Origin: JBJXHC01 sp046160825
GTDB lineage: Bacteria; Bacteroidota; Ignavibacteria; UBA10030; UBA6906
Direction of reading: 5' to 3'
Assembly (NCBI GenBank): GCA_046160825.1
Contig: JBJXHC010000030.1
Location: 1 to 64,000, forward strand
DNA length: 64,000 bases
Position numbers and translations under genes: made by a program
In this document: positions 53,000 to 62,555 of the stretch, piece by piece
Layout: every line of letters starts with the position of its first letter
Numbering within the stretch: the first letter of the stretch is position 1
The notes under the pieces: generated by a model
What the model was told of the DNA's origin: nothing
The model's database searches: none
What the model saw: the letters and a program-made list of their open reading frames with translations, nothing else

Positions 53000-53338
53000 G
53001 TCTCGACGTTATCATCGGAGAATTTGTATTCAGCACCCCTTCGGTTCCAGCAGCTGAAATCTTGATCTTCCAGAATGCATCCTCAACGCCGGTGGAGCTT
53101 CCACATAACTCATCGCAATCTCCTTTGAGAACCTCCGCGGGTGGTTTGCGTACTCTTCAATATTTATCCTACCATCACGAGTAATTGAGCCGCAACGTGC
53201 GTAAGCGTTGTGGGTTCGGTCAACTGGTGAAGTCTTGGGCGCCATCTGTTGGCTTTTCTTTCCGTATTCGATTATATTGAAAGAAATTGGAGGGGAATGC
53301 TATAGCCTCCAATTTCCTAACCACCATAACGGATTCCC
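53000..53338. other. 339-base gap, one promoter seen
   Basis: No convincing gene. The only readable site is the promoter at 53249-53278. Both strands have short open frames, but none has a family match or good start context. Confidence 0.5.
53249..53278 (+). promoter_or_regulatory. Probable promoter of the methyltransferase at 53339
   Basis: TTGGCT (53249-53254), an 18-base spacer and TATATT (53273-53278), with the ATG 60 bases on. It suggests a new transcription unit begins here. Confidence 0.5.
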
Positions 53339-54079
53339 ATGGGAAGAAATGAAGTAACATCAACCTGGCAGCAGTTTTGGGTTGACAGGCGTGACTCGAT
53401 TGCAGCACCCCGCGGGAAATCCCCAATTTTCTTTGAACTGGAGAAAATTACCGGTGGCTTCAAGGCAAAAAAAGTCCTGGAAGCGGGAAGTGGAATTGCG
53501 GAAATATCGATCGACATCGCTGCCCAAGGTGGGGTGGTTACGCTCCTTGATATCTCCAAGGATGCACTTGAAATGAGCCAACGATTTCTTGAAAAGCGTG
53601 GTCTCACGGCAACCTACGTTCTCGGAGATCTCTTCGATATGCCTTTTAAAGAAAATTCATTCGATATTGTTTGGAACGCAGGTGTGGTGGAACATTTTAA
53701 GTTCGACGATCAGGTGGCGGCATTAAAGCAGTTCGGACGAGTCGTCAAGTCTGGTGGCTATGTAATCACTTTCAATCCGAATGCAAGGGCAAAGCTCTAT
53801 CGGTGGGGAAAACGGGTGGGCGAGCAGCGTGGAACGTGGGAATTCGGAGAAGAATATCCGGTCGAGTCAATGAAGGCGATGGCTGAAGCAGCGGGATTGC
53901 GATTGGAGCCCGAATATTCATTTTTCTTTGAACGATCCATTTCATTTCTTCGATACGCGTCGCCGATGCTGCGGGGAGCAGTAAAGGGAGCGTACGTGCT
54001 AACGGGTGGCCGATTCAATCCTCTTTGGCAAAAATCATTTGGGGGATATATGCTTGCCTCCGTGATGCGCAAACCCTGA
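53339..54079 (+). CDS. Class I SAM-dependent methyltransferase
   Basis: A 246-residue methyltransferase: VLEAGSGIAEISIDIA (motif I), LLDISKDALEMS (motif II), and VWNAGVVEHFKFDDQ (post-II). The GMQ-like ending and basic C terminus give no substrate clue. It is the first gene after a probable promoter and lies 10 bases before the next glycosyltransferase. Confidence 0.87.
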   Translation: MGRNEVTSTWQQFWVDRRDSIAAPRGKSPIFFELEKITGGFKAKKVLEAGSGIAEISIDIAAQGGVVTLLDISKDALEMSQRFLEKRGLTATYVLGDLFDMPFKENSFDIVWNAGVVEHFKFDDQVAALKQFGRVVKSGGYVITFNPNARAKLYRWGKRVGEQRGTWEFGEEYPVESMKAMAEAAGLRLEPEYSFFFERSISFLRYASPMLRGAVKGAYVLTGGRFNPLWQKSFGGYMLASVMRKP

Positions 54080-54089
54080 TCACCTGCTC

Positions 54090-55253
54090 ATGCAAGACGT
54101 GTCATCGCTTCGAGTCCCTCTCCTCTTCCTCTCCGACATCCCGTGGTACAGTCTCCACCAACGACCCCAGCATCTTGCGCTGCGTTTAGCCAAACACCGG
54201 AACGTACTCTGGGTGGAACCGGCGACGCTGGGTCACATGCGCAGTTGGAAACCGGAGCGCGTCGGTGGGAATGTCCACCGCATCAGTATCCCTCTTCTTC
54301 CGCACAATGCGCGTAATGCGATAGTCAAGCTGATGGCTTGGATAGCAAGCAGAATTCCGGGGGTATTCCCGTTGCTCACCGTTATACAACATCGTCTCCT
54401 TCAGCGCGCTCTACGGCAACTCGGTTACGATGGTTCACCCATTCCCGTGCTCATCGAGAACTTTCAGCTCATCAAACTCGTCGAAGCTTTACCAACATCT
54501 GTGGTCTGCTTCGACTACATTGATGATGCGTTCGGGTTTGTGGATTTGCCGGACTACGTACGTGATCTCTGGAAACAGACCATCGAACGAAGCAACGTCA
54601 TCACGGTAACCACGCCTCAACTACGGGAACAGATCGGGCAGGTTCGGAGCGGCAATACCCATGTTATTCAGAATGGCGTGGAGTACTCGCACTTCGCGCA
54701 GGAAAACACGCGGCGACCGGATGATCTTCCGGCCTCCGGTATTCCCATAGCCGGATATGTCGGCTCGGTCTATCCGTGGTTCGATTTCGACTTGCTTGAA
54801 CGGGCTGCGAGAGAACTTCCCGGAGTGAACTTTGTCATCATCGGTCCTCAGCACCCGGATATTGCGGGCTCGGTGGAAAAAATGAAGGGCATTGCCAACG
54901 TATTATTCCTTGGGCTAAAACCGTACACCCTGATACCCGCCTATCTCCATCATTTCACTGTTGGCCTGATCCCTTTTGTGCGCAACAAGCTTACCGAAGC
55001 CGTCAACCCAGTAAAGCTGTATGAATACTCCGCCGCCGGACTGCCGACGGTAACGACTTTCTTCTCTGATGACTTACAACAGTTTAAGGATCTCGTTCAC
55101 GTGGCAACGTCTGCTGATGACTTTATCAGGGCTTTGCCACGGGCTATAGAAGAAAGGAGTGAGGCCGGTTCCATTGCGCGACTCAGGGCGTTCGGTCGGG
55201 AGAATGACTGGAACGCCCGTGCAGCTGAGGTTCAAGCAATCATGAATCTCTAA
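54090..55253 (+). CDS. Glycosyltransferase, GT-B fold
   Basis: A 387-residue enzyme. The start LLFLSDIPWYSLHQRPQHLA, with WVEPATLGH, is typical of a GT1/GT4-like group (TuaH-like). The C-terminal donor domain has IAGYVGSVYPWFDFDLLERAA, VNFVIIGPQHPD, and LIPFVRNKLTEAVNPVKLYEYSAAGLPTV, where the Glu in KLYEY contacts the donor. Cytoplasmic transfer in the polysaccharide pathway is inferred. Confidence 0.88.
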   Translation: MQDVSSLRVPLLFLSDIPWYSLHQRPQHLALRLAKHRNVLWVEPATLGHMRSWKPERVGGNVHRISIPLLPHNARNAIVKLMAWIASRIPGVFPLLTVIQHRLLQRALRQLGYDGSPIPVLIENFQLIKLVEALPTSVVCFDYIDDAFGFVDLPDYVRDLWKQTIERSNVITVTTPQLREQIGQVRSGNTHVIQNGVEYSHFAQENTRRPDDLPASGIPIAGYVGSVYPWFDFDLLERAARELPGVNFVIIGPQHPDIAGSVEKMKGIANVLFLGLKPYTLIPAYLHHFTVGLIPFVRNKLTEAVNPVKLYEYSAAGLPTVTTFFSDDLQQFKDLVHVATSADDFIRALPRAIEERSEAGSIARLRAFGRENDWNARAAEVQAIMNL

Positions 55254-55419
55254 AACACATGGAACACATTGAAGTTTTGATAGAAATTTTGTATCTATTG
55301 AGCGGTTTTCAAGCTGGTCCCCCGCTCTTTTTCCATCGTTTCCGCCTGATAGCCTCTATCCTGCAAGGCAGTTTTTGCAGTTTGTGCTAATACACTCTTG
55401 ACATCCCAAGATTCACACT

Positions 55420-56607
55420 ATGAAACTATTGATTGCCATTCCCGCTCTGAACGAACAAGACAGTATCCAGAGTATTATCGAACGCACGCTGGCAGCACGG
55501 GAGCGCATTATTGCGGACTCGCCTATTACAGGGGTTGATATTGCCGTCGTGAGTGATGGATCAACCGACAAAACAGTCGAAATCGCATCACAATATTCTG
55601 ATCGCATTAACCTCATCGTGTTCGAGAAGAACCGCGGGTACGGCGCCGCAATCAAAGAAGCGTGGGGTCAATCGGATGCGGATGTGCTCGGCTTCCTTGA
55701 CGCTGATGGGACATGTGACCCTTTGTTCTTTACCACTTTATGCAATGCAATGGTTGCCGGGAATGCAGACGTCGTACTGGGGAGCCGTCTCAACCCGGAA
55801 AGTAAGATGCCTCTTGTCCGACGATTCGGGAATTCCCTGTTCGCCCTTTTACTGAGTACGCTTTCATCAAAGCGTGTGCGCGACACGGCCAGCGGAATGC
55901 GCGTGGTTCGCCGCTCTTGCCTGCCGAGCCTGTTCCCGCTGCCGGACGGATTGCATTTCACTCCAGCGATGAGTGCCCGCGCGATGTTGAGTGATAATCT
56001 CAAGATTATCGAGACGCCGATGCCGTATCACGAGCGCGAAGGTGAATCCAAGCTTCGCATCATCAAGGATGGTCTGCGATTCCTCAAAGTGATTCTCGAG
56101 GCGACATTCCTCTTCCGGCCTTCACGGCCTCTCGATATTCTCGGTATGGTGTGTCTTCTCTCGGCAACGGTTCTGATGATCAGCCCTACGCTCTACTATC
56201 TTGAGCATAGGTCTGTCCAGGAATGGATGATTTACCGGTTTATTGTCGGCAATCTCCTCGCGTCAAGCGGCTTGCTGTTGCTCAGCGCCGCGCATATCAG
56301 TAGGAGAATTGTCGGGATCACCCTCTCGACACAAGGACGTTCCGGGGATATGCGTGATCGCTTTTTTTCCAGTAGCAGTTTTTGGATCCTCTGTTGTTTT
56401 CTTGTCATCCTCGGTATAGCCCTCGTTGTCCCAAGTTTCCTTGAGTTGGTAGAGACCGGAGCAACATATGAACATTGGTCGCGTTTCATTGTCAGTTCGT
56501 TTTTTATCTCTGCCGCTCTCATCCTCATCGTGACCTGGATTGTTGACTACAGTCTCAGGTTGATGGCGGCGCAGATGGATTATTCAAAGAAACATACTCG
56601 ACAATGA
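55420..56607 (+). CDS. GT2 glycosyltransferase, polyprenyl-phosphate type
   Basis: A 395-residue membrane GT2. LLIAIPALNEQDSIQ, VVSDGSTDKTVE and LGFLDADGTCDP are the catalytic motifs. Two pairs of C-terminal helices (about 240-262, 275-295, 318-342, 358-380) anchor it, more than the usual two. It likely makes a lipid-linked sugar for the GT-C protein two genes on. It overlaps the next gene by four bases. The 166-base gap before it holds nothing recognised. Confidence 0.9.
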   Translation: MKLLIAIPALNEQDSIQSIIERTLAARERIIADSPITGVDIAVVSDGSTDKTVEIASQYSDRINLIVFEKNRGYGAAIKEAWGQSDADVLGFLDADGTCDPLFFTTLCNAMVAGNADVVLGSRLNPESKMPLVRRFGNSLFALLLSTLSSKRVRDTASGMRVVRRSCLPSLFPLPDGLHFTPAMSARAMLSDNLKIIETPMPYHEREGESKLRIIKDGLRFLKVILEATFLFRPSRPLDILGMVCLLSATVLMISPTLYYLEHRSVQEWMIYRFIVGNLLASSGLLLLSAAHISRRIVGITLSTQGRSGDMRDRFFSSSSFWILCCFLVILGIALVVPSFLELVETGATYEHWSRFIVSSFFISAALILIVTWIVDYSLRLMAAQMDYSKKHTRQ

Positions 56608-57230
56608 CCTCCATTATTGAGCGGATTCACGGGAGGTTTGTTCATACCCGTAGAGACAGAAGGCTTCGCGAACTCCTTGCCACCCTGATCCCGCCCAATG
56701 CACATGTTCTCGATGTCGGTTGTGGCGATGGCTTACTTGCGAAAATGATCCTCGCGCAACGACCGGACGTTCACTTGACGGGCATTGATGTTCTTGTGCG
56801 CGATAACTCTCATATTCCAGTACAGTACTTTGATGGGAAAACCATCCCGCATCCCGACTCCTCTATTGACGTCATCCTCTTTGTTGATGTATTGCACCAT
56901 ACGGACGATCCGACCATTCTCTTAAAGGAGGCGGTCCGGGTTTCAAGGGGCTCGGTATTGATCAAGGATCATACAATGAATGGTCTGTTTGCGCGAGCCA
57001 CGCTGCGATTCATGGATGAAATCGGGAACAGACGCCACGGCGTCGCACTCCCTTACAACTATTGGACTAGACAGCAATGGATGCATGCGATCGGTTTGTT
57101 GCACCTGAATATCGCCACATGGATTGATCGCCTCAGGCTGTACCCCGTTCCCGCTGACTGGATATTCGGGCGATCTCTCCACTTCATAGCGAAGCTTGAT
57201 GTTCATCGCGCAATGGAGAAACCCCGGTGA
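56604..57230 (+). CDS. Class I SAM-dependent methyltransferase
   Basis: A 208-residue methyltransferase: HVLDVGCGDGLLAKMIL (motif I), LTGIDVLVRDN (motif II), and LFVDVLHHTDDPTILL. It is small but complete. Coupled by overlaps to the GT2 upstream and the GT-C downstream (GTGA). Confidence 0.88.
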   Translation: MTSIIERIHGRFVHTRRDRRLRELLATLIPPNAHVLDVGCGDGLLAKMILAQRPDVHLTGIDVLVRDNSHIPVQYFDGKTIPHPDSSIDVILFVDVLHHTDDPTILLKEAVRVSRGSVLIKDHTMNGLFARATLRFMDEIGNRRHGVALPYNYWTRQQWMHAIGLLHLNIATWIDRLRLYPVPADWIFGRSLHFIAKLDVHRAMEKPR

Positions 57231-58828
57231 CCAGAAGTGACTGGGTATGGGTAGGTGCGGCGGCCGCGATGTTTGTTCTTGCTGCGACCTGGCGTCTGGA
57301 TCTACCGGGATTGCAATATGACGAGTCGGCGGATGCTGCCCCGGCTGTAAATTTTGTCACCAACAACTACAAGACCGAACCGATGCAGATCAATCCATCG
57401 ATCATTCATCTATTCGGACGGCCTCTCCCGGTCATGGTGATGACATACATGGGGCCGGTCAAGGAACTCCTTTACATTCCCTGGTTCTTCACCTTCGGTA
57501 TTTCCGTCTATACGATTCGGCTTCTCCCGGTGCTGGCAGTGGTTCTCTGTTTTCCATTGACCTATCGTCTTGCAACGCAGTTAGTATCCAAACGCGCCGC
57601 CCAGATCACGGTTGCCCTTATGGCTCTGGATCCTGCTTTCGTTTTTTACCTTACAAGGGATGTCGGCCCGGCAGCCCTACAGGTGTTGTTCAAGTTGCTT
57701 GCACTTGTTCTTTTGCTTGAATGGTGGAAACGCGGACAAGCCTGGTTATTCGGGCTGGCGCTTCTTGTTCTCGGCCTTGGGATATCCCACAAAGTGGATT
57801 TTCTGTGGGTGATTGGGGGGATTGCGGGTGCTGGCATTGTCACACTACGTTCGGACATTTGGAAAAGACTTAACCGGCGAACAATCATTTGGGGAATCGC
57901 TGGAGCTTGCATAGGTGCCGCACCAGTGGTTGCTTTCAACATTGCCACCGGTGGTTTGACGTTTGCCCCGCTCTTTGCAAAATTTCTTGGCGACGCCCCT
58001 TCAACAGGTAGCACCTCATTCATGGAGAATTTTGGAACTCGCATAATACAGACGGCGCAAATCCTGAATGGCGAACACCTTTCAACCCTCTTCACCGAAC
58101 GAGGGCTCAATCTGGGCGTGGGCGCGTTTATTGTACCGCTTTTTGCTTTGGTGAGCCTCACAATGTTGGTACTCTTCGGAAAGAACCAGAGGCCGGTGTA
58201 TTACAAGTCGCTCGTCGGGCTGGGCTCATTCACCGTAATCGTTTTCCTCGCATCGTGTTTCTCTCCCGGCGCTCTCAATGGACACCATATGCTTGCCTTG
58301 TATCCGGGACTTCATCTCGCGATGTCCTCAACGATTGTCCGGGCGTCGAAGCTTGCAGGGGATCGTTTCCATTTCGAGAAGGTGATTGTTGGCGTTCTTG
58401 TCATTCTCAACCTTGTCTCTGTTGGACGAATCTATGAGAACTTGAACGCGACAGGGGGAACCCGGTCATGGTCGGATGCAATCTACAGTCTAAACCCTTA
58501 TCTTCAAGAGAAGCATGCATCCCTTGTTGCCGTGGATTGGGGATTCACTCTCAACCTATTGGTGCTTTCACACGGCACATTGGAAATAACACGAGCGTAC
58601 AAGGAATACTGGGTGCATCCCGTAACAGCAAGGACTATCGCACCATACTTGAATGATCACTCCGTGTACCTAGCCCACGGCAAACAATTTGACATAGTAC
58701 CGGGAGCAACGGATGCATTCGTTGCGGCGGCGGATAGCCTCGGCTATGTCATTCGTACCGACACATCGTTCTTCCAGCATGACGGACAAGAGATTTATCT
58801 TCTTCAGAGACTTGAACGCCGGCAATAA
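57227..58828 (+). CDS. GT-C (PMT/ArnT-like) glycosyltransferase
   Basis: A 533-residue polytopic protein with about 10-12 helices. The first periplasmic loop has the acidic pair in LQYDESADAA (about 30-39), the position of the catalytic Asp/Glu of protein-O-mannosyl and ArnT-like transferases. VVAFNIATGG and repeated aromatic loops fit the family. It would use a lipid-phosphate sugar on the outer face of the inner membrane. The start is a GTG overlapping the previous TGA. Confidence 0.82.
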   Translation: MTRSDWVWVGAAAAMFVLAATWRLDLPGLQYDESADAAPAVNFVTNNYKTEPMQINPSIIHLFGRPLPVMVMTYMGPVKELLYIPWFFTFGISVYTIRLLPVLAVVLCFPLTYRLATQLVSKRAAQITVALMALDPAFVFYLTRDVGPAALQVLFKLLALVLLLEWWKRGQAWLFGLALLVLGLGISHKVDFLWVIGGIAGAGIVTLRSDIWKRLNRRTIIWGIAGACIGAAPVVAFNIATGGLTFAPLFAKFLGDAPSTGSTSFMENFGTRIIQTAQILNGEHLSTLFTERGLNLGVGAFIVPLFALVSLTMLVLFGKNQRPVYYKSLVGLGSFTVIVFLASCFSPGALNGHHMLALYPGLHLAMSSTIVRASKLAGDRFHFEKVIVGVLVILNLVSVGRIYENLNATGGTRSWSDAIYSLNPYLQEKHASLVAVDWGFTLNLLVLSHGTLEITRAYKEYWVHPVTARTIAPYLNDHSVYLAHGKQFDIVPGATDAFVAAADSLGYVIRTDTSFFQHDGQEIYLLQRLERRQ

Positions 58829-58859
58829 CATCTGACATCAATTCGATCATGAAAACACT

Positions 58860-59594
58860 ATGACCGTGAACACACACACCATCATCCTTCTCAACAGAAA
58901 GATCAAATCCCTGCTCCTGCGCTCCAGGCTGCATGTATTCCTGGAGCCAATCACAAACCCGTTATTGAAGTTGCTGTATCTCTCACGACTTTCACAATGG
59001 TGTGCCGATCAGGGAACGCCGCCATATAACGATCTCAACAGTCCCGAACGCCAGCTGGAAAAACGGTACGGGCTTTACGACTTCGTGATGAATCAGCAAC
59101 AACTGGGCGGACCGATTGATTACCTGGAGTTTGGCGTGGCACAGGGAGATTCCTTGAAGTGGTGGGTGGAACACAACACGCACGCAACGTCCCGGTTTGT
59201 GGGGTTTGATACATTCGAGGGCCTGCCGGAGAAGTTCGAGTGGCTCGATTCCGGCACATTTTCCTCCGGTGGAAAGCCGCCAATGATGCGGGATGCACGG
59301 TGTACATTTGAAGTTGGCATGTTCCAGGATACGCTGGAACCATTTATCAAGAAGATGTCCTTCGATCGCAGAACCGTTATTCATCTCGATGCCGACCTGT
59401 ACAGTTCGACATTGTATGTCCTCGCGCGTCTCGGTCCGCACCTCAAGAAGGGTGACGTGGTACTCTTCGATGAGTTCGGCGTACCGATGCACGAGTTCAG
59501 GGCGTTCATGGATTTTGCGCACGCATTCAGGGTCAAGTATGAACTGTTGGGCGCCGTGAATAACTATATGAACGTCGCTCTCAGGCTCACATAA
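58860..59594 (+). CDS. TylF/MycF-type sugar O-methyltransferase
   Basis: A 244-residue methyltransferase of the TylF (macrocin O-methyltransferase) family: DYLEFGVAQGDSLKWWVEHN, FVGFDTFEGLPEKFEW, VIHLDADLYSSTLYVL and GDVVLFDEFGVP, the last holding metal-binding acids. TylF enzymes methylate hydroxyls of deoxy sugars, so methylated surface sugars are likely. Confidence 0.9.
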   Translation: MTVNTHTIILLNRKIKSLLLRSRLHVFLEPITNPLLKLLYLSRLSQWCADQGTPPYNDLNSPERQLEKRYGLYDFVMNQQQLGGPIDYLEFGVAQGDSLKWWVEHNTHATSRFVGFDTFEGLPEKFEWLDSGTFSSGGKPPMMRDARCTFEVGMFQDTLEPFIKKMSFDRRTVIHLDADLYSSTLYVLARLGPHLKKGDVVLFDEFGVPMHEFRAFMDFAHAFRVKYELLGAVNNYMNVALRLT

Positions 59595-59624
59595 TTTTTT
59601 ATCTTCAACAAGATACGGGTTGCC

Positions 59625-62084
59625 ATGGCAAAAGCGCGAAAAGCTTCCGTCAGAAAAGAGCAGGGGTCATTCTTCTCTTCCCTCTCACCCACAAAACAGG
59701 ATGCGCTCTGTATTCTGATTCTGTATGTCGTGATCGTTGTTCTCTTCCGTGGCATTATTTTCAACGATGCCGCGTTCTCCTCTGAAGCAGATACGGCAAC
59801 AGCGCACGCATATAAAAAGGCGGGGGACGCCATCCGGGACCAAGAGGGCATTGATCCCATCTGGATGCCGTTTGTGTTCAGCGGAATGCCGTCGTTGGGC
59901 AGCCTCACCTACATTCCGCACGATGTCAGCTACCTTCAGGTCGCTGTGGTGTCCGTGCTGAAGCTTTTCTTTTTGAATGTCACGATGGGGTGGATGATCG
60001 TCCATTATTTCCTCGGTGGTGTGTTCATGTTCCTGTTGATGCGCACGTGGAAGCTCCCTCGCGTGGCTGCGTTGTTCGCCGCACTGACATTCATGCTGAG
60101 TCCGTTCGCCGTCGGGCTGGCACAGGAAGGTCATGGTTCTAAGATGATCTCCCTCATGTACCTGCCCGCGGTTTTTCTTGTCACGCACATGATGCTGGAA
60201 CGTCGTGATTGGTTGAGTTTTGGGCTCTTCAGTTCCATGATCGGTACACTTCTGCTTGCGAACCATATGCAGATCGTGTATTACAACCTCATGGTCATCG
60301 GGCTGTACATGGTCTACCAGGCTGTCGTCGATTTCAAAGAGCAGAAATTGCTCGCCGGGCGAAAAGCGCTGATGCTCGCCGGCGGTCTGCTGATTGGCTT
60401 CTGCATCTCCTCCTACATTTATCTCCCGGTATACGAGTATTCACAGTTCTCCATACGCGGATCCGGAACGGCGGGAACTCCCGGTGGCCTCACCTGGGAC
60501 TATGCGACGAACTGGTCATTCCATCCCTTTGAGATGATAACCTACGTAATACCATCGTTCTTTGGATTTGCCGGTCAGCTCTACTGGGGAACGATGCCGA
60601 TGAATTCTTCAACGGTATACATCGGTATCCTCCCCATATTCCTATCGATCATTGCCCTGTTATACAAGCGCAACCGGTTGACCGTGTTCTTTGCCATCCT
60701 TGCCGTGCTCATGTTCTTCACGTCATTCGGCAAACACTTCGATCTGTTCTATCAATTGCTGTTCAACTATCTTCCGTTCTTCAACAAGTTCCGCGCTCCG
60801 CAAATGATCCTGCAACTGATGCCGTTTGTCCTCGGGGTACTGGGAGGCTACGGATTGACCGCATTGCTTGAGTCCGACGCGATGAAGAACACCGCACTCA
60901 AAAAACGATTGCTCTATGTCCTCGGGGCGCTCTGGGCGCTCTTACTCATCGGCACCATGTTTCATTCCTCCCTCTACGAAACACTTTCCGGCTTCATGTT
61001 CCTGAAAGAGGGTGAGAACTATAATCCCCAGGAAATTGCAACCTTGAAGAAACTCCGCTTCGATCTTTTCTGGGATGATTACATCAAGATGGTTATGCTG
61101 GCCACTGCTTCGCTCGGCGCGACCATCCTTTACCTGAATGGAAAGATCAGACAGGGAGCGTTCGGCGCGGTCGTGCTGTGCATTCTTACCGTGGACTTGT
61201 TCATCATGGATACGGTGCTCATCAATCCAAAGCCATTCAAAGCTGTCGATGAGAATTTTCAGCCGACGCCGACGATCTCGTTTCTGAAACAGCAGGAAGG
61301 GCTTTTCAGGGTCTTCCCCGTTGGCAACCTTTTCATGGATATGGATTACGCGTATCACGGGCTGACATCCATAGGCGGGTACCATCCCGCAAAACTGAAA
61401 ATGTATCAGACCATGATCGACTCGTGTCTTTTCCGCGGGGCCGATCCGAACTTCCCGCTCAACATGAGCATTGTCAATATGCTCAACGCTCGTTACGTTG
61501 TGGCACAGGGACAGTTGCCGCCTGACAAGTTTGAAGTGGTGAATGTGGATCAGGCACGGAGAACCGTCACACACAAAAACCCCACGGCCCTCCCGCGCGC
61601 GTGGTTCGTTAAGAACACTGTTGTCGCGCACTCCGGCACAGGTGTCTTTGCAAAACTCAACGACCCACAGTTTGATCCGGCACAGACAGCGATTCTTGAA
61701 AGTGAGCCTGCAGGCTCAGTCAGCGCTCCGGACAGCAGCAACATTAATATCGTTGAGCATAAATCCACCACTATCACGATTGAAACGTATGCCTCCTCAT
61801 CAGCATTACTGGTGCTCAGTGAGGTGTACTATCCTGCCGGCTGGAATGTCTATGTTGACGGTACACCTGCAATAATTCATAAGACGAACTATGTCCTCCG
61901 CTCAGTCGTCGTGCCGGCAGGACAGCACAAGGTAGAGTTCCGTTTCGAGCCAATGATGTATGCCCTCGGATGGAAATTGACGAACGGGGCATGGGTGTTC
62001 TGCGGTATCTGTATTCTGATCGGGTTATGGAGAACGCCGGGGATCAAGAACCGGATTCTTGCCCGAAAGCCCGCATCGACCTGA
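59625..62084 (+). CDS. YfhO-family membrane protein (GT-C fold), second copy
   Basis: An 819-residue polytopic protein, paralogous to the one at 42901. It has a long acidic first loop (SSEADTATAHAYKKAGDAIRD), a periplasmic GLAQEGHGSKMISLMY motif, FNKFRAPQMILQLMPF near 390, and the same C-terminal pattern LLVLSEVYYPAGWNVYVDG, VPAGQHKVEFRFEP. It is probably a surface glycosyltransferase. It closes the polysaccharide cluster. Confidence 0.88.
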   Translation: MAKARKASVRKEQGSFFSSLSPTKQDALCILILYVVIVVLFRGIIFNDAAFSSEADTATAHAYKKAGDAIRDQEGIDPIWMPFVFSGMPSLGSLTYIPHDVSYLQVAVVSVLKLFFLNVTMGWMIVHYFLGGVFMFLLMRTWKLPRVAALFAALTFMLSPFAVGLAQEGHGSKMISLMYLPAVFLVTHMMLERRDWLSFGLFSSMIGTLLLANHMQIVYYNLMVIGLYMVYQAVVDFKEQKLLAGRKALMLAGGLLIGFCISSYIYLPVYEYSQFSIRGSGTAGTPGGLTWDYATNWSFHPFEMITYVIPSFFGFAGQLYWGTMPMNSSTVYIGILPIFLSIIALLYKRNRLTVFFAILAVLMFFTSFGKHFDLFYQLLFNYLPFFNKFRAPQMILQLMPFVLGVLGGYGLTALLESDAMKNTALKKRLLYVLGALWALLLIGTMFHSSLYETLSGFMFLKEGENYNPQEIATLKKLRFDLFWDDYIKMVMLATASLGATILYLNGKIRQGAFGAVVLCILTVDLFIMDTVLINPKPFKAVDENFQPTPTISFLKQQEGLFRVFPVGNLFMDMDYAYHGLTSIGGYHPAKLKMYQTMIDSCLFRGADPNFPLNMSIVNMLNARYVVAQGQLPPDKFEVVNVDQARRTVTHKNPTALPRAWFVKNTVVAHSGTGVFAKLNDPQFDPAQTAILESEPAGSVSAPDSSNINIVEHKSTTITIETYASSSALLVLSEVYYPAGWNVYVDGTPAIIHKTNYVLRSVVVPAGQHKVEFRFEPMMYALGWKLTNGAWVFCGICILIGLWRTPGIKNRILARKPAST

Positions 62085-62108
62085 AGAAGCCGCCCGGAAA
62101 AAGGATGT

Positions 62109-62137
62109 TTGACAATATGCTCCCGCTTCTCTATATT
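62109..62137 (+). promoter_or_regulatory. Strong promoter of the BMC shell genes
   Basis: TTGACA (62109-62114), a 17-base spacer and TATATT (62132-62137). This is the closest match to the sigma-70 consensus in the window. The leader of about 50 bases carries AAGGAG at 62179-62184. Confidence 0.75.
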
Positions 62138-62194
62138 GAACGTGCTCCACAGGCAATAATGCAATGCAAAAACCCAACAAGGAGATAACCCCCA

Positions 62195-62491
62195 ATGTCT
62201 GATCTATCCTTAGACGCCCTCGGGATGGTGGAAACGAAGGGACTCGTCGGATCCATTGAAGCAGCAGATGCGATGGTGAAGGCGGCCCGTGTGCAGTTGA
62301 TTGGTAAAGAAGTAATTGGTGGCGGATACGTGACCGTGATGGTACGCGGTGACGTTGGTGCCGTCAAAGCTGCTACTGATGCCGGAGCTGCCGCTGCACA
62401 ACGCGTCGGAGAACTGGTGTCCGTTCATGTCATCCCGCGTCCACATGCAGACGTGGAGATGATTCTGCCGAAGCGCCCTGCATCCAAGTAA
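62195..62491 (+). CDS. BMC-domain microcompartment shell protein (BMC-H type)
   Basis: A 98-residue single-BMC-domain protein. It matches the hexamer-forming shell family (PduA/CcmK-like): ALGMVETKGLVGSIEAADAMVKAA, then VGGG-type loop GGGYVTVMVRGDVGAVKAATDAGA, then VGELVSVHVIPRPHADVE. Shell hexamers tile the facets of bacterial microcompartments. It has a strong promoter and ribosome-binding site. No microcompartment enzyme or vertex protein is found beside it. Confidence 0.95.
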   Translation: MSDLSLDALGMVETKGLVGSIEAADAMVKAARVQLIGKEVIGGGYVTVMVRGDVGAVKAATDAGAAAAQRVGELVSVHVIPRPHADVEMILPKRPASK

Positions 62492-62511
62492 TTCAACCAC
62501 ACATTGAGCGA

Positions 62512-62546
62512 GCGTCTCCCGGGTGTGAGTACACTCGGGAATACGC
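62512..62546 (+). promoter_or_regulatory. Strong hairpin between the two shell genes
   Basis: A 10-base stem (62517-62526 with 62531-62540, one G-T pair) around the loop GAGT, extended by GCGT/ACGC. Without a T-run it may act as an attenuator or mRNA end-stabiliser setting the ratio of the two shell proteins. Confidence 0.5.
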
Positions 62547-62555
62547 ATGTAAATC

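Noticed and set aside
52951..53245. Short open frames on both strands in the gap before 53339
   Set aside because: They lack family motifs and overlap the end of the preceding gene or the promoter region.
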